Assembly (NCBI RefSeq): GCF_049844995.1
Contig: NZ_JBNCMC010000004.1
Location: 496,001 to 560,000 of the forward strand
Length of the DNA stretch: 64,000 nt
Direction of reading: 5' to 3'
Source of the DNA: Luteimicrobium sp049844995
GTDB taxonomy: Bacteria > Actinomycetota > Actinomycetes > Actinomycetales > Cellulomonadaceae
In this document: positions 59,441-64,000 of the stretch, in pieces
Layout: the number at the start of each line of letters is the position of its first letter
Numbering within the stretch: the stretch's first letter is position 1
Notes under the pieces: generated by a model
What the model was told of the DNA's origin: nothing
Database searches by the model: none
Seen by the model: only the letters and a program-made list of their open reading frames with translations
Made by a program: the position numbers and the translations under genes

Positions 59441-60691
59441 TCAGCGCGTGACGGTCGCGAGGGCGGCGCGGTACGCGTCCTCGACCTGCGCGCCGATCAC
59501 GTCGACGTCGAACCGGGCGGCGGCGGCGCGCTGCCGGGCGACGGTCTGCTCCCGGGTGACGTCGTCGTCGAGGTCCGTCAGCCAGGTCGCGAGGATGCCC
59601 GCGAGCCGGGCGGTGTCGCGCGGCGCGACGAGCTGGTCCTCGAGGCCGCGCATGACGGTCCGGTAGCCCGGGTTGTCGCCCGCGAGCACGACGCCGCGCG
59701 ACGCGGCGAGCGCCTCGACCACGGAGATGCCGAAGCTCTCGCCGCCGGTCGACGGCAGCGCGACGACGTCGGCGTCCTGCAGGAACTCCGCCTTGTCCTC
59801 CTCGGCGAGGAACCCGGGGAACGCGACGCGGTCGGCGACGCCGCCCCGCTCGACGGCGGCGCGGAGGCTGTCGAGGAGCGGCCCGCGGCCCGCGATCGTC
59901 GCGCGCCAGCCGAGCGCCGGGACGTCGTCATGGAGGCGCACGAGCGCGTCCACGAGCTCGCGCGGGCCCTTGCGGTCGACCAGCCGCCCGAGGAACGCGA
60001 CGTGCGGGACGGCGTCGGAGCGCCGGTGGGGCACGAGGGGCGCGTCCGGCGGCGGGACGAAACGGGCGGTGTCGACGGGGTTGCCGACGACCCGCGCGTC
60101 GATGCCGAACGCTTGCTGCGCGAACTCCTGCGCGGCCTCGGAGACCGCGAGGACAGCGTCGAAGCGGGCGAGCCGCCTCCGCTCGAGCGCACCGAGCACG
60201 CGGGTGCCCGCGGACACGAGCCGCGACTGCGGGTAGATGTGGAACGTCCCGACGACGGCGGAGCGCGCCCCTTCCTCGCGGGTCGCCGCGTCCACGACCC
60301 GCCCCGCGAGGAAGGGGCTGTACGGCATCTGCACGTGCAGCACGTCGAGGCGGAGGCGCTCCATGAGCTCGCGGGCCTCGGCGCGGGGGACCGGCCGGGG
60401 GGTGCCGAGCCGGTTGCCGTTGAACCGCACGTTCACCGTCCGGCCCACCACGTGAAGGTTCTCGAGGTCGGTCCGTTCGCTCGACGCCGTGAGGTAGTGC
60501 ACGGTGTGCCCGCGCGCGGCCAGCCACGCCCCGAGCGTGAGCACGTACTGCTGCACGCCGTCGGGCCGGTCGAGCGAGTCGTCGATCAGCAGCCCGACCG
60601 TGAGCGGCGCGCGCTCCTCCGGCGCGGGCACGTGGTCGGGCTCCCCGCTGCGGGTCGTGCCGTGGGCGCTGGTGCGGGGCGTGGTGCTCAT
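59441..60691 (-). CDS. Family 4 glycosyltransferase
   Basis: A 416-residue GT-B fold glycosyltransferase. The N-domain starts LTVGLLIDDSLDRPDGVQQY (near residue 31), and the C-domain contains HVAFLGRLVDRKGPRELVDA, the donor-binding region ATIAGRGPLLDSLRAAVERG and the family EX7E motif in GGESFGISVVEALAASRGVV. It could act in cell-wall, glycolipid or exopolysaccharide synthesis; donor and acceptor are unknown. ATG 60691 is chosen because TAGGAT ends seven bases before it; an ATG three codons earlier overlaps that box. Confidence 0.88.
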   Translation of the reverse strand: MSTTPRTSAHGTTRSGEPDHVPAPEERAPLTVGLLIDDSLDRPDGVQQYVLTLGAWLAARGHTVHYLTASSERTDLENLHVVGRTVNVRFNGNRLGTPRPVPRAEARELMERLRLDVLHVQMPYSPFLAGRVVDAATREEGARSAVVGTFHIYPQSRLVSAGTRVLGALERRRLARFDAVLAVSEAAQEFAQQAFGIDARVVGNPVDTARFVPPPDAPLVPHRRSDAVPHVAFLGRLVDRKGPRELVDALVRLHDDVPALGWRATIAGRGPLLDSLRAAVERGGVADRVAFPGFLAEEDKAEFLQDADVVALPSTGGESFGISVVEALAASRGVVLAGDNPGYRTVMRGLEDQLVAPRDTARLAGILATWLTDLDDDVTREQTVARQRAAAARFDVDVIGAQVEDAYRAALATVTR

Positions 60692-60698
60692 CGCCCCC

Positions 60699-60704
60699 AT
60701 CCTA
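60699..60704 (-). promoter_or_regulatory. -10 box TAGGAT of the glycosyltransferase gene
   Basis: TAGGAT ends seven bases before the ATG at 60691, the same arrangement as argS. A leaderless transcript is likely. Confidence 0.5.
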
Positions 60705-60859
60705 CGAACGCCGCCCACGTCGCCCCTCCCGCCCCGGACCCGCAACCCGGGGATTGGGACCACGAGCGACGATCTGGCAGAATGACCCGTTGGCTGCCTC
60801 CGGTTCACGGTCGCGCGAGACGCGCGGACCGACCCGGGGGGAACGAACCGAGGAGAACC

Positions 60860-61078
60860 GTGAAGGCTGACATCCACCCCACGTACGTGACGACCCAGGT
60901 CACCTGCACCTGCGGCAACACGTTCACCACCCGCAGCACGTCGGACAGCGGCGAGATCCACGCCGACGTGTGCAGCGCGTGCCACCCGTTCTACACGGGC
61001 AAGCAGAAGATCCTGGACACCGGCGGCCGCGTGGCCCGGTTCCAGGCTCGCTACGGCAAGCGCGACGCCGGCAAGTAG
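60860..61078 (+). CDS. rpmE: 50S ribosomal protein L31 (zinc-binding form)
   Basis: A 72-residue ribosomal protein, VKADIHPTYVTTQVTCTCGN at the start and KILDTGGRVARFQARYGKR near the end. The four cysteines (CTC and CSAC) mark the zinc-dependent C+ form. The GTG at 60860 follows an AGGAG ribosome site at proper spacing. A possible promoter, TTGGGA, 18 bases, CAGAAT, lies about 80 bp upstream. Confidence 0.96.
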   Translation: MKADIHPTYVTTQVTCTCGNTFTTRSTSDSGEIHADVCSACHPFYTGKQKILDTGGRVARFQARYGKRDAGK

Positions 61079-61200
61079 CGACCTCGCAGCGCCGGTGGCG
61101 CGGCGTCCGACAATCTCTCCAGGGACAGTCGGACGCCGTCGCCGCCGGCGCTGTTGCTTTGTCCGCACCCTGCCAGCGCCGCCCCACCGAGGAGTCCCCC

Positions 61201-62310
61201 GTGCCTGAAGCGACCGGTCCGTTCGAGGCCGTGGAGCCGCTGCTGTCCGAGCACGCGGACATCGAGCGACAGCTGGCCGACCCGTCGGTGCACGCGGACG
61301 CGTCGAGGGCGCGTCGGCTGGGTCGCCGCTACGCGGAGCTGAACCAGGTGGTGCGGGCGTACCGGTCCTGGCGTGCCGCGACGGACGATGCGGCCGCGGC
61401 CGCGGAGCTCGCGGCCGAGGACGAGGAGCTCGCGGCGGAGCTGCCCGCGCTGCGCGAGGCGGAGTCGGCGGCGGCGGAGCGCCTGCGGCGAGTGCTGGTG
61501 CCGCGCGACCCCGACGACGCCCGCGACGTGATCCTGGAGGTCAAGGCGGGTGAGGGCGGCGAGGAGTCGGCACTGTTCGCGGGCGACCTGCTGCGCATGT
61601 ACCTGCGGTTCGCGGAGCGGCGGGGCTGGAAGACGGAGGTCCTGGAGGCGACGCCGTCGGACCTGGGCGGGTACAAGGACGTCCAGGTCGCGGTGAAGTC
61701 GAAGGGTGTCCCCGCCGACCCGGCCGACGGCGTGTGGGCGAGCCTGAAGTACGAGGGCGGCGTGCACCGGGTCCAGCGTGTGCCGGTGACGGAGTCGCAG
61801 GGGCGCATCCACACGTCGGCCGCGGGGGTGCTGGTGTTCCCGGAGGTAGACGATCCGGGCGAGGTCGAGATCGACCCGAACGACCTGCGGATCGACGTGT
61901 TCCGGTCGTCGGGACCGGGCGGGCAGTCGGTGAACACGACGGACTCGGCGGTGCGGATCACCCACCTGCCGACGGGCATCGTGGTGTCGATGCAGAACGA
62001 GAAGTCGCAGCTGCAGAACCGCGAGCAGGCGATGCGCGTGCTGCGGGCGCGCCTCCTGGCTGCGCAGCAGGAGGAGGCGGCCGCGGCGGCCGCGGACATC
62101 CGGCGCTCGCAGGTGCGCACCGTGGACCGGTCGGAGCGGATCCGGACGTACAACTTCCCGGAGAACCGGATCGCGGACCACCGCACCGGCTACAAGGCGT
62201 ACAACCTGGACCACGTGCTCGACGGTGACCTCGAGCCGGTGGTCCGGTCGGCGATCGAGGCCGACGAGGCCGCGCGCCTGGCTGCGGCGGGCGGCGCGGC
62301 GGATGCCTGA
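61201..62310 (+). CDS. prfA: Peptide chain release factor 1
   Basis: A 369-residue class I release factor for UAA and UAG stops. The peptidyl-tRNA hydrolysis motif GGQ is in RSSGPGGQSVNTTDSAVRIT near residue 243, and the anticodon-like PxT element lies in VPVTESQGRIHTSAAG. Domain 3 features include VILEVKAGEGGEESALFAGD. The GTG at 61201 has a GAGGAG site. It precedes prmC, which methylates the GGQ glutamine, with an eight-base overlap. Confidence 0.96.
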   Translation: MPEATGPFEAVEPLLSEHADIERQLADPSVHADASRARRLGRRYAELNQVVRAYRSWRAATDDAAAAAELAAEDEELAAELPALREAESAAAERLRRVLVPRDPDDARDVILEVKAGEGGEESALFAGDLLRMYLRFAERRGWKTEVLEATPSDLGGYKDVQVAVKSKGVPADPADGVWASLKYEGGVHRVQRVPVTESQGRIHTSAAGVLVFPEVDDPGEVEIDPNDLRIDVFRSSGPGGQSVNTTDSAVRITHLPTGIVVSMQNEKSQLQNREQAMRVLRARLLAAQQEEAAAAAADIRRSQVRTVDRSERIRTYNFPENRIADHRTGYKAYNLDHVLDGDLEPVVRSAIEADEAARLAAAGGAADA

Positions 62311-63301
62311 GCAGGGGGCCGTCGACCTGTCGGCGGTGGGGCTGCGCCGGCTGGTCACGCAGGTCGCGGGGCTGCTCGAGGACGCGGGCGTGCCGTCGCC
62401 GCGCCATGACGCCGAGGCCCTGGTCGCCTGGTGCCTGGGCCTCCCGCGCCTGGAGTGGGTGCGGCTCCCGGCCACCGGCGTGGTCGTGCCCGACGACGAC
62501 GCCCCGCGGTTCCTCGCGGAGCTGGCGGAGGCCGTCGAGCGGCGGCGGTCGCGCGAGCCGCTGCAGCGGATCGTCGAGCACGCGGTCTTCCGGCACGTCA
62601 CGGTGCGCGTCGTCGACGACGTGTTCGTGCCGCGCCCCGAGACGGAGACCGTGGCCCAGCTCGCGGTCGACGAGGCGGCCCGCCTGGTCGCGGAACGCGC
62701 GGGCACGGACGTGGCGGGGCCGCTCGTGGTCGACCTGTGCTGCGGCTCGGGCGTCATCGCGATCAGCGTCGACGTCGAGGTACCGGGGGCCCGGGTCGTC
62801 GCGGTCGACTCGTCCGAGGCCGCCGTCCGCGCGACGGCGGCGAACGCCGCGGCGGTGGGGTCGGGGACGCAGCGCACGCTGCTGGGCGACGTCCGCGACC
62901 CGGCGCTGCTCGGCGAGCTCGACGGCACGGTCGACGTGCTCGTCTCGAACCCGCCCTACATCCCGCCCGACGCCGTCCCGCGCGAGCCCGAGGTCCGCGA
63001 CCACGACCCCGACCTCGCGCTCTACGGGGGAGGGGCCGACGGCCTGGCGGTCCCCGGCGCCGTCGTGCGCGCGGCGGCACGCCTGCTGGCGCCCGGCGGG
63101 CTGTTCGTCATGGAGCACGCCGAGGTCCAGGCAACCGCGGTGCGTGCGCTCGTCGAGGCGACGGGCGTCCTCCTGGACGCCCGGACCGTCCCCGACCTCA
63201 CCGGTCGCCCGCGGGCGGTCGTCGCGCGGCGGGCGGCCGGGACGAATCCGGCGAACCGGCGCACGGCGACCGCCGACGGCGTGGGAGACTGGGCACCGTG
63301 A
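62303..63301 (+). CDS. prmC: Release factor glutamine methyltransferase PrmC
   Basis: Methylates the GGQ glutamine of RF1 and RF2. The 332-residue protein has an N-terminal helical RF-binding domain with RREPLQ-like RSREPLQRIVEHAVFRHVTV. The methyltransferase core contains FVPRPETETVAQLAVDEA, SAM-binding VVDLCCGSGVIAISV near 145 and the catalytic SNPPYIPPDAVPREPEVRDH near 216. The tail from about residue 310 (NPANRRTATADGVGDWAP) is unconserved. It overlaps prfA and the following YrdC gene. Confidence 0.95.
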   Translation: MPEQGAVDLSAVGLRRLVTQVAGLLEDAGVPSPRHDAEALVAWCLGLPRLEWVRLPATGVVVPDDDAPRFLAELAEAVERRRSREPLQRIVEHAVFRHVTVRVVDDVFVPRPETETVAQLAVDEAARLVAERAGTDVAGPLVVDLCCGSGVIAISVDVEVPGARVVAVDSSEAAVRATAANAAAVGSGTQRTLLGDVRDPALLGELDGTVDVLVSNPPYIPPDAVPREPEVRDHDPDLALYGGGADGLAVPGAVVRAAARLLAPGGLFVMEHAEVQATAVRALVEATGVLLDARTVPDLTGRPRAVVARRAAGTNPANRRTATADGVGDWAP

Positions 63302-64000
63302 CCTCGAGCACCCTGATGGACGTGAGCGACGAGGCCTCGCGGGGCCCCGGGATCGACGAGGCCGTCAACGTCGTGGGCCGGGGCGGCCTGCTCGTGCTGC
63401 CGACCGACACCGTGTACGGGATCGGCGCCGACGCGTTCAGCCCCGAGGCCGTCGCGGCGCTCCTCGCCGCCAAGGGCCGCGGCCGACAGATGCCGCCCCC
63501 GGTCCTCGTGCCCGACGCCCGGACCCTCGACGGACTGGCGACCGACGTCTCCGACGACGCGCGCGCGCTCGTGGACGCGTTCTGGCCCGGCGGCTTCACG
63601 ATCATCCTCCCGGCGCAGCCCTCGCTCATGTGGGACCTGGGGGAGACGCACGGGACCGTCGCGCTGCGCATGCCCGACCACCCGGTGGCGCTCGCGCTCC
63701 TGCGCCGCACCGGCCCGCTCGCGGTCTCGAGCGCCAACCGGACCGGCAACCCCGCCGCGATGACCGCGCAGGAGGCCCGGGACCAGCTCGGCGACCCGGT
63801 CGCGCTCTACCTCGACGGCGGCCGCGCGCCCGGCGGCGTCGCATCGACCATCGTGGACGCGACGGGCGCACGTCCGCGCGTCGTGCGCCAGGGCGCGCTG
63901 ACGCTCGAGGCGCTGCGGGCCGTCGTGCCGGGCGTGCTCGGCCTCGACGAGCCGGTGGGCACCGACGACACCGCCGCCGGTGGGGTGGGGGCCCCGGGCG
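63298..64000 (+). CDS. Threonylcarbamoyl-AMP synthase (Sua5/YrdC/YwlC), 3' end cut by window edge
   Basis: Makes threonylcarbamoyl-AMP for the tRNA t6A modification. The visible 234 codons start at a GTG overlapping the prmC stop by four bases. YrdC-domain motifs are GGLLVLPTDTVYGIGADAFS (near residue 30), KGRGRQMPPPVLVPD (a variant of the usual KxR region), FWPGGFTIILP, TVALRMPDHPVALALL and AVSSANRTGNPAAMTAQEA. GGVASTIVDATGARPRVVRQ closes the domain near 195. It completes the prfA-prmC-sua5 cluster seen in many bacteria. Confidence 0.93.
   Translation, partial: MTSSTLMDVSDEASRGPGIDEAVNVVGRGGLLVLPTDTVYGIGADAFSPEAVAALLAAKGRGRQMPPPVLVPDARTLDGLATDVSDDARALVDAFWPGGFTIILPAQPSLMWDLGETHGTVALRMPDHPVALALLRRTGPLAVSSANRTGNPAAMTAQEARDQLGDPVALYLDGGRAPGGVASTIVDATGARPRVVRQGALTLEALRAVVPGVLGLDEPVGTDDTAAGGVGAPG

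Noticed and set aside
1..64000. CRISPR array, prophage or integrative element
   Set aside because: No regularly spaced repeats, cas, integrase, transposase or phage structural genes were seen, and the single tRNA has no flanking direct repeat of its 3' end that I could find.

Overview
The window is chromosomal DNA from a very GC-rich actinobacterium. Several genes point to Actinomycetota of the order Micrococcales: the 24-residue ribosomal protein bL37, a SigR/RsrA-type redox switch, a mycothiol-transferase-like DinB protein, a fused E2o-E1o Kgd protein, a DUF6912 protein, and a GH6 plus CBM2-like cellulase remnant. Cellulomonadaceae or Promicromonosporaceae is the best guess; the genus is an inference. 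No rRNA, CRISPR array, phage or transposase gene was seen. One tRNA-Arg(CCG) is present. Most of the window is ordinary core genome.

Layout. 1-4446 (-): phosphoketolase and phosphate acetyltransferase (cut by the left edge). 4607-7241 (+): SURF1 and a DHA2-type MFS exporter with a four-copy direct-repeat operator. 7254-11029 (-): a methyltransferase relic and a two-gene heterodimeric ABC exporter. 11136-15790: DUF3817, ThiF-rhodanese and the thiOSG operon behind a TPP riboswitch, divergent from thiE. 15810-19661: two membrane proteins, guaA and a HAD phosphatase. 19662-24887: a damaged locus in which a GH6 cellulase and the gene before a CpaE/MinD-like ATPase have both lost their 5' parts at one junction, then a DUF6912 protein, hisN, a phosphotransferase and a 335-bp element with terminal inverted repeats. 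24888-28504 (-): aroA-rsgA and a sortase-anchored surface protein. 28745-32347: DoxX, sigR-rsrA, bL37, and a DUF4097-PadR operon. 32431-39221 (-): GDSL esterase, aldose epimerase, aldo-keto reductase, kgd. 39479-44011: a two-component system and paired CNNM/CorC proteins. 44230-48152: M15 peptidase, CYTH protein, DinB protein, DUF899 protein, a VOC pseudogene, tRNA-Arg. 48282-57014 (+): argS-lysA, an esterase, a secreted protein (-), and hom-thrC-thrB. 57311-64000: rho with a long leader, a GT4 glycosyltransferase (-), then rpmE, prfA, prmC and a Sua5/YrdC gene (cut by the right edge).

How the genes work together. hom-thrC-thrB and lysA form branches of aspartate-family amino-acid synthesis; thiO-thiS-thiG plus ThiF make the thiazole half of thiamine and ThiE joins it to the pyrimidine; prfA-prmC-Sua5 is a conserved translation-factor cluster; sigR-rsrA is a thiol-stress switch.

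Regulation stands out more than gene content. Many genes start about 6 bp after a TANNNT -10 box and look leaderless. The thiO and thiE -10 boxes overlap on opposite strands, and the riboswitch tail doubles as the thiO ribosome binding site. A GGGAAT-N19-GTT site sits just before an in-frame upstream sigR start. The clearest unexplained structures are the TIR element at 24549-24883, the 28-bp inverted repeat after guaA, and the deletion-like junction near 20.72 kb. I did not find a convincing new multi-gene system.
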